Source of the DNA: Cellulomonas sp. APG4
GTDB lineage: Bacteria; Actinomycetota; Actinomycetes; Actinomycetales; Cellulomonadaceae
Direction of reading: 5' to 3'
NCBI RefSeq assembly: GCF_009996735.1
Contig: NZ_JAACYI010000015.1
Coordinates: 30,456 to 94,455 of the forward strand
DNA: 64,000 nt
The first letter of the stretch is position 1. The number at the start of each line of letters is the position of its first letter. A program made the translations under genes and the position numbers. Below, one piece after another: positions 9,523 to 19,200 of the stretch. The notes below the pieces were generated by a model. The model saw only the letters and a program-made list of their open reading frames with translations, was not told the origin of the DNA and searched no databases.

Positions 9523-10395
9523 GTGGCCGAGCCGAACCGCGTCGCCCCCGACGGCGACCCCCGACGGGCTCCGCAGGACTCGGCCGAGGCCGTCGTCGAG
9601 GCCGCGCACGAGCACCTGCGGCCCGCCCGCGTCGCCGCGTTCTTCGACCTCGACAACACGATCATCCGAGGGGCGAGCGCGTTCCACCTCGCGGTGGGTC
9701 TGCGCCGCCGCGGGTTCTTCGGGACACGGGACCTGCTGGGCTTCGCCCTGCACCAGTCGCGCTACCTGATGATGGGCGAGAACCTCCGCCAGATCGACCA
9801 GGTGCGGGCGCGCGCCCTGTCGATCGTGGCCGGCCGCTCGGTCGCCGAGATCACGGCGATCGGCGAGGAGGTCTGGGACGAGGTCCTGTCGCTGCGCGTG
9901 TTCGCCGGGACGCAGGAGCTGCTCACCCAGCACCTGCGCGCGGGCCACCAGGTGTGGATCATCACCGCGAGCCCCGTCGAGATCGGCGAGCTCATCGGCC
10001 GCAGGCTCGGGGTCACGGGAGCGCTCGGCACCGTCGCCGAGCACGTCGACGGCTTCTACACCGGGCGCCTGGTGGGCGACATGATGCACGGGCGCGCCAA
10101 GGCGCGCGCCGTCGCCGAGCTCGCCGAGGTCGAGCACCTGGACCTCGGCGCGTGCTACGCCTACGGCGACTCGACGAACGACGTCCCGATCCTGTCGAGC
10201 GTGGGCCACCCCGTGGCGATCAACCCCGACGCACGGCTTCGCCGTCACGCGCGCGCGGCCGGGTGGCCCGTGCGCGAGTTCCGCGGACGGCGCCGCACCG
10301 CGGTGCGCCGCAGCACGCACGCCGCGAGCCTCGCGGGCGGCGCCTGGGCCGCGAGCCTCGTGATCCGCGCGGCCCGGCGCGCGCTCCAGCGCTGA
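9523..10395 (+). CDS. HAD-IB family phosphatase (SerB-like)
   Basis: 290-residue haloacid dehalogenase-type phosphatase. Motif I is FFDLDNTII near residue 41 with the nucleophile and acid/base aspartates; motif II is the ITASP segment near residue 147; motif III/IV is GDSTNDVPIL near residue 214. Members of this IB subgroup include phosphoserine phosphatases and lipid-phosphate phosphatases; the substrate here is not evident. A 40-residue N-terminal extension and an Arg/Ala-rich C-terminal amphipathic stretch that may touch the membrane are extra. The GTG start is leaderless-type. Confidence 0.85.
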   Translation: MAEPNRVAPDGDPRRAPQDSAEAVVEAAHEHLRPARVAAFFDLDNTIIRGASAFHLAVGLRRRGFFGTRDLLGFALHQSRYLMMGENLRQIDQVRARALSIVAGRSVAEITAIGEEVWDEVLSLRVFAGTQELLTQHLRAGHQVWIITASPVEIGELIGRRLGVTGALGTVAEHVDGFYTGRLVGDMMHGRAKARAVAELAEVEHLDLGACYAYGDSTNDVPILSSVGHPVAINPDARLRRHARAAGWPVREFRGRRRTAVRRSTHAASLAGGAWAASLVIRAARRALQR

Positions 10396-10417
10396 CCGCG
10401 CCGACGGCGGTGACGCC

Positions 10418-11926
10418 TCAGGCGGTCCGCAGGCGCAGCATCGACCACGAGACGGCCGGGAGCTCGACCCGCACGCGCCCGTCCTCGGCCGCGGCCGTCG
10501 CGTTCGGACGCGGCACGAGCGAGTCCTCGTCGTCGGCGCTGCTGCGCGCGTGGACGTCCGGGTTCGCGAGCGTGACCGCCTCGACCACCTCCACGCGACC
10601 GAACGCCCGGAGGTCCACGTCGAGCGTGAGTGGCCCGTCGACCGAGCGGTTGACCGCGAACACCGTGATCGCCCCCGACTCGTCGTCATGGGTCGCGACC
10701 GCGTCCAGCAACGGGGTCTCGCCGAACTTCGCGGTCTGCGTCGTCGGCGTGCGGACCTCGGGTCGCAGCACCTGACCTGCCGCGTGCCGCGACGTCAGGG
10801 CGAACGGGTGGAACGTGGTCTGGCGCCACACGCGCCCGTCGGGCTCGGTGACGATGGGGGCGATCACGTTGACGAGCTGGGCGAGGCTCGCGGCGTGCAC
10901 GCGGTCCGTGTGCCGCAGCAGCGAGATCAGCAGGTTGCCCACGACGACGGCGTCCGCGACGTTGTAGCGGTCCTCGAGCAGCGCGGGGGCCACCGGCCAG
11001 TCCTCGCGCGGCGGGGCCGACGGGCCCGAGTTCATGTACCAGACGTTCCACTCGTCGAACGAGATCGCGATGCGCTTGTCGACGCCGCGCTCGGCGCGCA
11101 CCGAGTCCGCGGTGTGCACGACGTCGTCGATGAAGCGGTCCATGTCGAGGGCCGACCCCAGGAAGCTCGCGAGGTCCCCGTCCTGCTCCCAGTAGTAGGC
11201 GTGCGCCGAGACCATGTCCACCAGGTCGTACGTCTCGCCCAGCACGGTGCGCTCCCACGCGCCGAAGGTCGGCATCGCGCGGCCCGAGCTGCCGCACGCG
11301 ACCAGCTCGACGTCACGGTCGACCATGCGCATCGCGCGCGCGGTCTCGGCTGCGAGCCGGCCGTACTCCGCCGCCGTCTTGTGACCCACCTGCCACGGCC
11401 CGTCCATCTCGTTGCCGAGGCACCACAGGCGGATGCCGTGCGGCTGCTCGCTGCCGTGCGCGCGCCGCAGGTCGGACCAGTGGGTGCCACCGGGCACGTT
11501 GCAGTACTCGAGCAGGTCGAGCGCCTCCTGGACGCCGCGGGTCCCGAGGTTGACCGCCATCATCGGCTCGACGCCCGCCTTGGTGCACCACCGCACGAAC
11601 TCGTCGACACCCACGGTGTTCGGCTCGGTGGTGTGCCAGGCCAGGTCGAGGCGGCGGGGACGCTGGTCCACCGGGCCGATCCCGTCCTCCCAGCGGTAGC
11701 CCGAGACGAAGTTGCCGCCTGGGTAGCGCACGGTCGAGACACCGAGCTCGCGGACCAGCGCGAGCACGTCGCCGCGGAACCCGTCCGCGTCCGCGCTCGG
11801 GTGCTCGGGGTCGTGGATGCCTCCGTAGACGCAGCGGCCGAGGTGCTCGACGAAGCTGCCGAAGGTGCGTCGCCGGACGGGGCCGACGGTGAAGGCGGGG
11901 TCGAGGACGACGGTGGCCTGGGACAT
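10418..11926 (-). CDS. abfA: Alpha-L-arabinofuranosidase, GH51
   Basis: Removes terminal alpha-L-arabinofuranosyl units from arabinan and arabinoxylan oligosaccharides by a retaining mechanism. The 502-residue protein has a TIM barrel followed by a beta-sandwich. The acid/base glutamate is E173 in CLGNEMDG and the nucleophile is E292 in SFDEWNVWY; RYPGGNFVSGYRWEDGIGP is also characteristic. There is no signal peptide, so it acts inside the cell on imported oligosaccharides. The ATG at 11926 has a Shine-Dalgarno sequence (GGAGAG); the longer frame upstream has none. It belongs functionally with the GH43, ABC and ara genes at 16-30 kb. Confidence 0.93.
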   Translation of the reverse strand: MSQATVVLDPAFTVGPVRRRTFGSFVEHLGRCVYGGIHDPEHPSADADGFRGDVLALVRELGVSTVRYPGGNFVSGYRWEDGIGPVDQRPRRLDLAWHTTEPNTVGVDEFVRWCTKAGVEPMMAVNLGTRGVQEALDLLEYCNVPGGTHWSDLRRAHGSEQPHGIRLWCLGNEMDGPWQVGHKTAAEYGRLAAETARAMRMVDRDVELVACGSSGRAMPTFGAWERTVLGETYDLVDMVSAHAYYWEQDGDLASFLGSALDMDRFIDDVVHTADSVRAERGVDKRIAISFDEWNVWYMNSGPSAPPREDWPVAPALLEDRYNVADAVVVGNLLISLLRHTDRVHAASLAQLVNVIAPIVTEPDGRVWRQTTFHPFALTSRHAAGQVLRPEVRTPTTQTAKFGETPLLDAVATHDDESGAITVFAVNRSVDGPLTLDVDLRAFGRVEVVEAVTLANPDVHARSSADDEDSLVPRPNATAAAEDGRVRVELPAVSWSMLRLRTA

Positions 11927-12032
11927 GCGGCGGACTCTCCAACCTGCGGGGCACGGGGCGGCAGTACCCACACTGCCAGGGTCCGACGCGGCCGTGAGAC
12001 CGACGGCAGACGCCTCTGCATCGATGTAGAAC

Positions 12033-12048
12033 AGCGAGTGCTCACGCT
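12033..12048. promoter_or_regulatory. Possible operator upstream of abfA
   Basis: AGCGAGTGCTCACGCT is an imperfect palindrome about 105 nt upstream of the abfA start. It shares the GCTCAC core with the LacI-type sites before araB and the GH43 gene but is less symmetrical. The assignment is weak. Confidence 0.3.
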
Positions 12049-12103
12049 CCCAGCAGCGCGTCCGGCTTGTCAATCGACCAGGACGGCGGCCCGTCCCGGG
12101 ACG

Positions 12104-12138
12104 CCGAAGGGCCCGGCCGTGACGGCCGGGCCCTTCGG
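12104..12138 (-). terminator. Strong hairpin after the bS22-like gene
   Basis: A perfect 15-bp stem, CCGAAGGGCCCGGCC (12104-12118) with its complement at 12124-12138 and a 5-nt loop, lies 9 nt past the stop of the bS22-like gene. There is no T-tract. It would also insulate abfA from upstream transcription. Confidence 0.75.
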
Positions 12139-12147
12139 GGAACGTGA

Positions 12148-12246
12148 CTACTTCTTGTTGCGGCGCTGGTGGCGCGTCTTGCGCAGCAGCTTGCGGTGCT
12201 TCTTCTTGGCCATGCGCTTGCGGCGCTTCTTGATGACGGAGCCCAC
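12148..12246 (-). CDS. bS22-like small basic ribosomal protein (AURKAIP1/COX24 domain)
   Basis: 32-residue highly basic peptide, MGSVIKKRRKRMAKKKHRKL and a further 12 residues ending RRNKK. This matches the very small actinobacterial 30S protein bS22 (also annotated as AURKAIP1/COX24-domain protein), found by structural work on mycobacterial ribosomes. A longer frame exists upstream, but the GTG at 12246 has a fitting Shine-Dalgarno sequence (GAGGACC) and gives the conserved length. A strong terminator follows directly. The family match is confident; ribosome binding in this organism is inferred. Confidence 0.88.
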   Translation of the reverse strand: MGSVIKKRRKRMAKKKHRKLLRKTRHQRRNKK

Positions 12247-12395
12247 GGGTCCTCGCAGTCTGATCGGGTCTGCGCGGACCGCTGTCAGTGCCGACGACGT
12301 GCCGTCGTCCGGCTCGGCAGGACCCCGCGCGCGGAAAAGTCCGTCGCCCACTCTACCCGGTCCCCCGCGTCGACGCGGAACGACGGGTGCCGGGC

Positions 12396-12641
12396 TCAGG
12401 AGCTCAGGCGGCCCTCGCCCTCGCGGCGCTCGTCGACGGGCTCCTCGAGGTGCTCGACGGACGACGTCGCGAGGAAGGCGTCGAGCGCGTCCTGCGGCAC
12501 GCGGAACGAGCGCCCCACGCGGACGGCGGGCAGCTCACCACCGTGCACGAGGCGGTAGACGGTCATGCGCGAGACGCGCATGAGCTCGGCGACCTCGGCC
12601 ACCGTGAGGTAGCGCACCCGCGGCTGGGGCCCGTTCTGCAT
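12396..12641 (-). CDS. BldC-like excisionase-type DNA-binding protein
   Basis: 81-residue protein consisting of one MerR-type helix-turn-helix domain: YLTVAEVAELMRVSRMTVYR forms the helix-turn-helix and LVHGGELPAVRVGRSFRV the wing. This is the BldC/excisionase fold; BldC-like proteins are global developmental regulators in actinobacteria and bind DNA as cooperative head-to-tail arrays. The position just upstream of a bS22 gene is common in this lineage. The start has a Shine-Dalgarno sequence (GAGGCG). The C-terminal 15 residues are acidic and unconserved in appearance. Confidence 0.85.
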   Translation of the reverse strand: MQNGPQPRVRYLTVAEVAELMRVSRMTVYRLVHGGELPAVRVGRSFRVPQDALDAFLATSSVEHLEEPVDERREGEGRLSS

Positions 12642-12793
12642 GACGCCTCGCTCCGACTGTCCGTGGGCGCACGGCCCGCGGTGCGTGGCCCTGCGCCGCG
12701 CACGTGAACCCTAGGGCCTGGAGGGACGCGAGTGAAAGGGCGCGACCTCTGCGACGCATGTGACATCACCCGAACAGCCCCGTCGGCGTCGGG

Positions 12794-13990
12794 TCAGTCG
12801 TAGAGGGGGTCGAGGTCGTACCAGTCGAAGACGGCCTGGCGCGTCGCCAGCACGGTGCGGTCGACGTCGTCGGCGGGGTCGTACCCCTCCGACCACGCGC
12901 GCGGGCGGCGCAGGTCGGGCTCGTCGCTCATCGTCAGCGGCGCCTCGAGCCCCAGGCGCTCGTGCACGAGCACGCGCCAGGCCTCGGGCACCGGCGCCAC
13001 CGGGTCGAGAGGGCGGTGGGCAGCGATCGCCACGAGGTGCGTCCACACGAGCGGCACGACGTGCGCGACGGCGTACCCGCCGCCGCCGAGCGCCAGCCAG
13101 CGTCCGCCGCTCACCTCGTGCGCGAGCTCGTGCATCGCCTCGATCCCGACGCGCTGGGCCTCGACCGAGACGTCCAGGTGGGTGAGCGGGTCCTCGCCGT
13201 GCGCGTCGCACCCGTGCTGGCTCACGACGACGTCGGGCGCGAACGCGCGCACGAGCGGCACCGCGACCGACTCCACAGCACGCAGCCACCGCGAGCCCGA
13301 CGTGCGGAGCGGCAGGGCCACGTTGACCGCGCGGCCGCGGGCGTGGGCGCCGCCCACGTCGTTCGCGTGCCCCGTGCCGGGGAAGAGGGTGCGGCCGCTC
13401 TCGTGCACCGAGACCGTCAGCACGCGGGGGTCGTCCCAGAACGCGCGCTCGACGCCGTCGCCGTGGTGCGCGTCGAGGTCGACGTACGCGACGCGCTCCG
13501 CTCCCTCGTCGAGCAGGCGACGGATCGCCGCGACGGCGTCGTTGTACACGCAGAAGCCCGACGCGCGGTCCCGCATCGCGTGGTGCATCCCGCCCGCCAC
13601 GTTCACGCCGTGCAGCGCCCGGCCGGACCACACGGCCTCGGCGGCCGCGACGCTGCCCGCGACGATGCGGGCGGCCGCCTCGTGCATGCCCGGGAACACC
13701 GGGTCGTCCTCGGTGCCGAGACCGTGCGGCACGTCGGGCTCCCCCGTGCGCGAGGCCGCACGCACCGCGGCGACGTACGCCGGGTCGTGCGCGAGGGCCA
13801 GCACGTCGTCGGGCGCCGGGGCGGCCCCCACCACGCGCACGCCCGGCGCGTCGAGCAGTCCGAGCGCGTCGGCGAGCGCGAACGTGAGCTCGAGCCGGAC
13901 CGGCGCCATCGGGTGACCCCGGCCGAAGTCGTAGCCCAGCATCTCGGGCGACCACACCACGTGCGCCGTGGTCTGTCCGGGTGGGCCCAT
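12794..13990 (-). CDS. acuC: AcuC-like zinc deacetylase (class I HDAC fold)
   Basis: 398-residue member of the arginase/deacetylase superfamily, the family of histone deacetylases and bacterial AcuC, which deacetylates acetyl-CoA synthetase. Catalytic features are the histidine pair in GGMHHAMRD (residues 136-137), zinc ligands in DLDAHHGDGVE (D173, H175) and a later aspartate (SQHGCDAHGEDPL). The target protein is not known here; no acetyl-CoA synthetase gene is adjacent. The ATG at 13990 is preceded at 6 nt by TAGCGT, a leaderless-type promoter. Confidence 0.88.
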   Translation of the reverse strand: MGPPGQTTAHVVWSPEMLGYDFGRGHPMAPVRLELTFALADALGLLDAPGVRVVGAAPAPDDVLALAHDPAYVAAVRAASRTGEPDVPHGLGTEDDPVFPGMHEAAARIVAGSVAAAEAVWSGRALHGVNVAGGMHHAMRDRASGFCVYNDAVAAIRRLLDEGAERVAYVDLDAHHGDGVERAFWDDPRVLTVSVHESGRTLFPGTGHANDVGGAHARGRAVNVALPLRTSGSRWLRAVESVAVPLVRAFAPDVVVSQHGCDAHGEDPLTHLDVSVEAQRVGIEAMHELAHEVSGGRWLALGGGGYAVAHVVPLVWTHLVAIAAHRPLDPVAPVPEAWRVLVHERLGLEAPLTMSDEPDLRRPRAWSEGYDPADDVDRTVLATRQAVFDWYDLDPLYD

Positions 13991-14002
13991 GGGTGCACGC
14001 TA
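13991..14002 (-). promoter_or_regulatory. Leaderless-type -10 box of the acuC-like gene
   Basis: On the minus strand TAGCGT (14002-13997) is followed by GCACCC and then the ATG at 13990. No Shine-Dalgarno sequence is present. Confidence 0.5.
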
Positions 14003-14105
14003 GCGCCCGGCGACCGGCCGTGGCGCGTGCGGGCCCGTGGCCGTGGGACGTGCCAGAGTTGCCTTGGCGCGCAGCAGCTCGTCGACGGCCCCGGGAAGGA
14101 GCGGC

Positions 14106-15476
14106 GTGGAGGTCCCCCGTCCGTTCCTGCTCGCGCGCGAGAAGGTCGACCAGGTCGCCCGCCAGTCGCCCGCCCGGCTCGCCCTCACGGTGTTCGCGAG
14201 CGTCATCGCGGTCTTCACGGCGCTGCTCCTGACGCCCCAGGCCACGGCGTCGGGTCGGAGCGCCCCCTTCGCGGACGCGCTGTTCACCGCGACGTCGGCC
14301 GTGTGCGTCACGGGTCTGGTGACCGTGCCCACGGGCACCTACTGGTCGGGGTTCGGGCAGGCCGTGATCCTCGCGGGCATCCAGGTGGGCGGCCTGGGCG
14401 TCATGACGCTCGCCTCGCTGCTGGGCATGGCCGTCTCGCGCCGCATCGGGCTGACGCAGCGCCTCCTCACGGCGTCGGAGACCAAGACCGCGCGCCTCGG
14501 CGAGGTCGGCTCGCTCGTGCGCGTGGTCATCCTGACCTCGCTCGTCCTCGAGGTCGCGATCGCCGTCGTGCTCGTGCCGCGCTTCCTGACGCTGGGCGAC
14601 AGCCTGGGCGACGCGCTGTGGTACGGCGTCTTCTACGCCGTCTCGGCGTTCAACAACGCCGGCTTCGTGCCGACCGAGGAAGGGCTGATGCCCTACGTCG
14701 GTGACTGGTGGATGGGCCTGCCGATCATCCTGGGCGTGTTCATCGGGTCGCTCGGCTTCCCGGTGATCCTCAACATCGCCAACCGGGGCCGTGACGTCGC
14801 GCGCTGGAGCCTGCACACCAAGCTCACGCTCGCCACGTCAGGGCTGCTCGTGCTCGCGGGCAGCGTGCTCATCGGCGCGTTCGAGTGGCGCCGCGACGAG
14901 ACGTTCGGCGGCCTCGACCTGCCGACCAAGATCCTGGCCTCGCTGTTCGCCGGGGTGATGCCGCGCTCGGGCGGGTTCTCGACCGTCGACACGGGCGAGA
15001 TGCACGAGGCGACGTGGCTGCTCACCGACGCGCTCATGTTCGTGGGCGGCGGCAGCGCCTCGACCGCGGGCGGCATCAAGGTCACGACCCTCGCCGTCAT
15101 GCTGCTCGCGATCCTCGCGGAGGCACGCGGAGACCAGGACGTCGAGGCGTTCGGTCGCAGGGTCCCGCGCGACACCCTGCGCCTGGCCGTCGCCGTCGTG
15201 TTCATCGGCGCGTCCACCGTGCTGGTCGCGAGCCTGTTGCTGCTCGAGATCACCGGGTGGACGCTGGACGTCGTGCTCTTCGAGGTGCTCTCGGCGTTCG
15301 CGACCGTGGGGCTGAGCACCGGCGTCACCGCCGACCTGCCCGAGACTGGCAAGTACGTCCTGACCGCGCTCATGTTCGTGGGGCGCACCGGGACCATGAC
15401 CGTGGCGGCGGCCCTCGCCCTACGCGACCGGCGCAGGGTGATCCGCTACCCCGAGGAGAGGCCGATCATTGGCTGA
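14106..15476 (+). CDS. trkH: TrkH/KtrB-type potassium transporter, membrane subunit
   Basis: 456-residue ion-conducting subunit of a Trk/Ktr potassium uptake system. Four pore-loop repeats can be seen by their glycine-containing filters: TSAVCVTGLVTV, AFNNAGFV, MPRSGGFSTVDTGE and FATVGLSTGV. About eight membrane helices surround them. An earlier in-frame ATG exists at 14037, but the GTG at 14106 has an AAGGAG Shine-Dalgarno sequence and begins just before the conserved part. The stop codon overlaps the trkA start, so the two are co-translated. Confidence 0.93.
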   Translation: MEVPRPFLLAREKVDQVARQSPARLALTVFASVIAVFTALLLTPQATASGRSAPFADALFTATSAVCVTGLVTVPTGTYWSGFGQAVILAGIQVGGLGVMTLASLLGMAVSRRIGLTQRLLTASETKTARLGEVGSLVRVVILTSLVLEVAIAVVLVPRFLTLGDSLGDALWYGVFYAVSAFNNAGFVPTEEGLMPYVGDWWMGLPIILGVFIGSLGFPVILNIANRGRDVARWSLHTKLTLATSGLLVLAGSVLIGAFEWRRDETFGGLDLPTKILASLFAGVMPRSGGFSTVDTGEMHEATWLLTDALMFVGGGSASTAGGIKVTTLAVMLLAILAEARGDQDVEAFGRRVPRDTLRLAVAVVFIGASTVLVASLLLLEITGWTLDVVLFEVLSAFATVGLSTGVTADLPETGKYVLTALMFVGRTGTMTVAAALALRDRRRVIRYPEERPIIG

Positions 15477-16236
15477 CACGCACCGCCCCGAACCGTCGAG
15501 CCTGCTGGGCGCGCTCGAGGTGCCCGTCGACGAGGGCGTCCCCGTCCCGCAGCCGCGACCTCGCGGCCGGGACAAGGACGCCGACAAGCGCGATGCGGGC
15601 GTGCTGGTCATCGGGCTCGGCCGGTTCGGCTCCTCGATCGCCCTCACGCTCGAGCGCCTCGGGCACGAGGTGCTCGCGGTCGAGCGTTCCCCCGAGCTCG
15701 TGCAGCACTACACGGGCCGCTTCCCGCTCGTCGAGGCCGACGCGACCAACCCCGAGGCCCTCGTGCAGCTCGGTGCGCGCGACTTCGGCGTCGCCGTGGT
15801 GGGCGTGGGGACGTCGCTCGAGGCGAGCGTGCTCGTCACGGGCAACCTGGTGGACCTCGGCACGCCCCAGATCTGGGCCAAGGCGATCTCGAGCGAGCAC
15901 GCGCGGATCCTGCACCGGATCGGCGCCCACCACGTGGTGCTCCCCGAGGCCGACGCCGGCAACCGGGTGGCCCACCTCGTCTCGGGCAAGCTCCTCGACT
16001 ACATCGAGGTCGAGGACGGCTTCACGATCGTCAAGATGCGTCCGCCGCGCGAGACGCAGGGCTTCACCGTGGGTCAGTCGCAGATCCGCAAGAAGTACGG
16101 CGTGACGGTGATCGGCGTGAAGCCCCCGGGCGAGGACTTCGTCTACGCGACCGAGGAGACCCGCATCTCGGGCAACGACCTGCTCATCGTCTCGGGCCAC
16201 GCGGACCTGCTCGAGCGCTTCGCCGCGCGTCCCTGA
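15469..16236 (+). CDS. trkA: TrkA/KtrA-type potassium transporter, regulatory subunit
   Basis: 255-residue cytoplasmic gating ring subunit of the potassium system. A 42-residue Pro/Arg-rich extension precedes the RCK-N Rossmann domain (LVIGLGRFGSSIALTLERLG, nucleotide-binding GxGxxG) and an RCK-C domain follows from about residue 170. The start is TTG at 15469, overlapping the trkH stop, with GAGGAGAGG placed properly upstream. In this family nucleotide binding (NAD/NADH or ATP/ADP) opens and closes TrkH. A 17-bp terminator hairpin overlaps its last codons. Confidence 0.93.
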   Translation: MADTHRPEPSSLLGALEVPVDEGVPVPQPRPRGRDKDADKRDAGVLVIGLGRFGSSIALTLERLGHEVLAVERSPELVQHYTGRFPLVEADATNPEALVQLGARDFGVAVVGVGTSLEASVLVTGNLVDLGTPQIWAKAISSEHARILHRIGAHHVVLPEADAGNRVAHLVSGKLLDYIEVEDGFTIVKMRPPRETQGFTVGQSQIRKKYGVTVIGVKPPGEDFVYATEETRISGNDLLIVSGHADLLERFAARP

Positions 16237-16260
16237 CCCGCGGCGGGTCAGGGACGCGCG
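16224..16260 (+). terminator. Terminator of trkH-trkA
   Basis: A perfect 17-bp stem, CGCGCGTCCCTGACCCG (16224-16240) with its complement at 16244-16260 and a 3-nt loop, overlaps the trkA stop codon (16234-16236). It probably also ends transcription of the convergent GH43 gene, whose stop is at 16276. Confidence 0.75.
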
Positions 16261-16275
16261 GCGCGGCCGCTCAGG

Positions 16276-19200
16276 TCACCGCAGGGACCACCTGCCCCTC
16301 GGTGCCGCGCGGACGGTGAGGGTCACGGTGTCCTCGCTCGTCGCGAAGCGGTCGTCACCGCCGTAGCGCACCGTCAGCTCGTGCCGCCCGGGCGCCAGGC
16401 CGTCCGTGAGCACGGCGGCCAGGCCGATGCCGAGCACCACGGGACCCTCACCGATCACGTCGTCGCCCGCGAGCACCTCGATCCGGCCCGACGGACGATC
16501 CCACAGGCGGACCCGCTCGTCGGACGAGATCCTGGCGAGCACGAGGGCCGGCCAGCCCTCGCGCACGGACCCCGGGACCACCTGGGCGCGCACGCTGGTC
16601 CCCGTGAGCGGGGCGAGCACCGTCACGACGGCCTCGGCCCGCACCGAGACGCCGTCGGCGAACCGCCCGCCCACGGTGAAGGTGCCCGGCGCCGCGTACG
16701 CCGTCGGGTCCACCGCGTCCCACGTGACCGCACGCTCCTCGGTCGCCCCGTCGCCGAGGGTCACGGCGACGGCGCCGGGGAGCACGGGCGCCTCGCCCAC
16801 GTCGACCGTCACCTCGACGGGCGCGGCCGAGACCACGAGCGCATCGGGCTGGTACGCGGCCAGCAGCCTGTCGTGCTCGGCCTGCGTGATCGGCAGGACG
16901 GTCCCGTGCCGCGGACTGCTGGGCAGCTGCGCCGTCGGCACCGAGGTCCACTCGCCGGACGACAGGTCGTCGGTTTCGAACGCCATGTAGCCCTGCCCGC
17001 CGTGGTACGACGGCTGGTCCATGAACAGGTACACGTGCGACGGGTCGGCGTTGTCCCGGAAGACGAGCGGTCCCTCACCCTGCGTGAAGGTCCCGCCCCA
17101 CGGGTTGGGCTGCCCGGTCCCCACCTGCTCCGCGACCAGCTGCCACGGGGACGACGTCGTCGTGGGCAGCGTGCCCTCGACCGTGGCGTCGAGCTCGGGC
17201 GACCGCTCCTGCCGGATCGTCATGGACGCCTCGTCCTTGAGGAACCGGTGGTAGGTGTCGCCGTCGCGGATCACCGTCGCGTCGATCATCCCTCGGCCCG
17301 CGCCGCGCCGGACGTCGACCCACGGCTGCGGGTCGCTGAACGTCACGAAGTCCCGCGTGGTGGCGTACATCATCCGGTTGTAGGTGGTGCCGACGTCGCG
17401 ACCCGCCTGCTCCGTGGACGGGTAGAGGTTCGACGCCCAGTACACGACGTAGTGGCCGGCCTCGGCGTCGTAGAACGCCTCGGGCGCCCACGTGTTGCCC
17501 GCGTACGCCGACGAGACCTCGACGGCGCGCTCGTCGGTCCACGTGACGAGGTCCGTGGACTCCCACACGACGATGCTCCGGCTGCCCCGCTCCTGCGCGG
17601 AGCCGAAGTCGTAGCGGCCGTAGCGGTCGTGCATGTTGAGGTCCGTCGCGATGAGGAAGAACCTGTCGCCCTCGGGCGAGCGGAGGATGAACGGGTCGCG
17701 CACGCCCTCCTCGCCCACCCCGGACCGCAGCACGGATGCGCCGTCGTTGAGCTCGCGCCAGCGCAGCGGGTCGTCGCCCCTGCTGACGGAGAAGTACACC
17801 TCCTCGAACGTGGTGTCCGTCTCGCCCTTGAAGTAGGGGAAGAAGTACGCCTCGAGGTCGTCGAGCTCCACCGCCGGCTGGACGAGCAGGGTGAAGGTGC
17901 GGCTGTCGGACACCTCGCCCTTCGCCGCCACGACCTCGAGCACCACCTCGACCGGGGCCGAGCCCGGCGCGGGACGCGTGACCTCACCCGTGGTCGTGAC
18001 GACCGCGGGCGCGCTCGACGCCCACGTGAACGACGTGCCGTTCTCACCCTCGGCCGGGAGCGTGACGTTGCCGCGCACGTCGTCGGCGTTCGGGATGTCC
18101 AGGGCCGCGAGGTCGCGCGCGACGGACGTCGCGTCGTCGGCCTCGCCGTACGCGTTCTGCAGCGCGCGCCACTCCGCGGCGGTCACGGGGAGCACCGTGC
18201 CATGGCGGTACCGGCTCGGGAAGGAGTACTCGCCCTCGGCGACCATCTCCCACTCGCCGGTGGACAGGTCCGTCGTCGTGAACGGGACGTAGCCGCGGCC
18301 GCCGTACTCGTCGATGAACATGTACCAGCGCTCCTCGGTGTTCGACCTGAACACCAGGGGGCCCTCGCCGCGGTCGATGCCGGGGCTCGTGGCGGTCCCG
18401 GCGCCGATGCAGTCGGCCACGAGCTCGTAGTCGGTCGAGCGCAGGTCCGCCGACCGCTCGCCCGTGATGAACTTCGAGCAGGGCGTGCTCGAGGTGTTGT
18501 TCCGCTCGTCCTTGGTGTAGCGGTAGTAGACGCCCTCGTGCTCGACGACGGTCGAGTCGATCACCGAGTAGCCCGGGTCGATCCACACCTGGGGCTCGCT
18601 GAACGTGCGGAAGTCGCGCGTCGTCGCGTACATCATCCGGTTGTGCGTGCTGCCCGCGTGGTCGGGGTCGTCGTCGGCGTAGAGCTTGGACGCCCAGAAC
18701 ACGACGTACGCCCCGATCGACTCGTCCCAGAACGCCTCGGGTGCCCACGCGTTGCCCGCCTCGGACGGCGCGACCTCGGCCACCCAGCTCTCGGACCACG
18801 TGACCAGGTCGGTCGACTCCCAGACCACGATGTTGCGGCTGCCGTGCCGCTGGACGTCGTCCCAGCTCCCGCTCGAGGAGTTCCACATGCGCAGGTCGGT
18901 CGCGATCTGGAAGAACTTGTCACCCTCGGGCGAGCGGATGATGTACGGGTCACGCAGGCCCATCTCGCCGCTGCGCGAGACCATCACCGGCTCACCGTCG
19001 TTGAGGTCGGTGTACGCGAGCGGGTCGTTCCCCTCGCTGAGCGCGAAGTAGACCTGCTCTCCGTCCTCGAGGCCCTCACCCAGGAAGTGCGAGAAGAGGT
19101 AGCCCTCGTAGTCCGCGCGCTCGGGCAGCGCCGGGACCGTCGCGGGCAGCACCCGCGTCACCGACGCCGTGCCGACCGTCACGGTCGCGGTGAGCTCGAC

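Noticed and set aside
9391..10689. 432-codon minus-strand frame over the HAD hydrolase gene
   Set aside because: Antisense of a gene with intact HAD motifs; no domain of its own.
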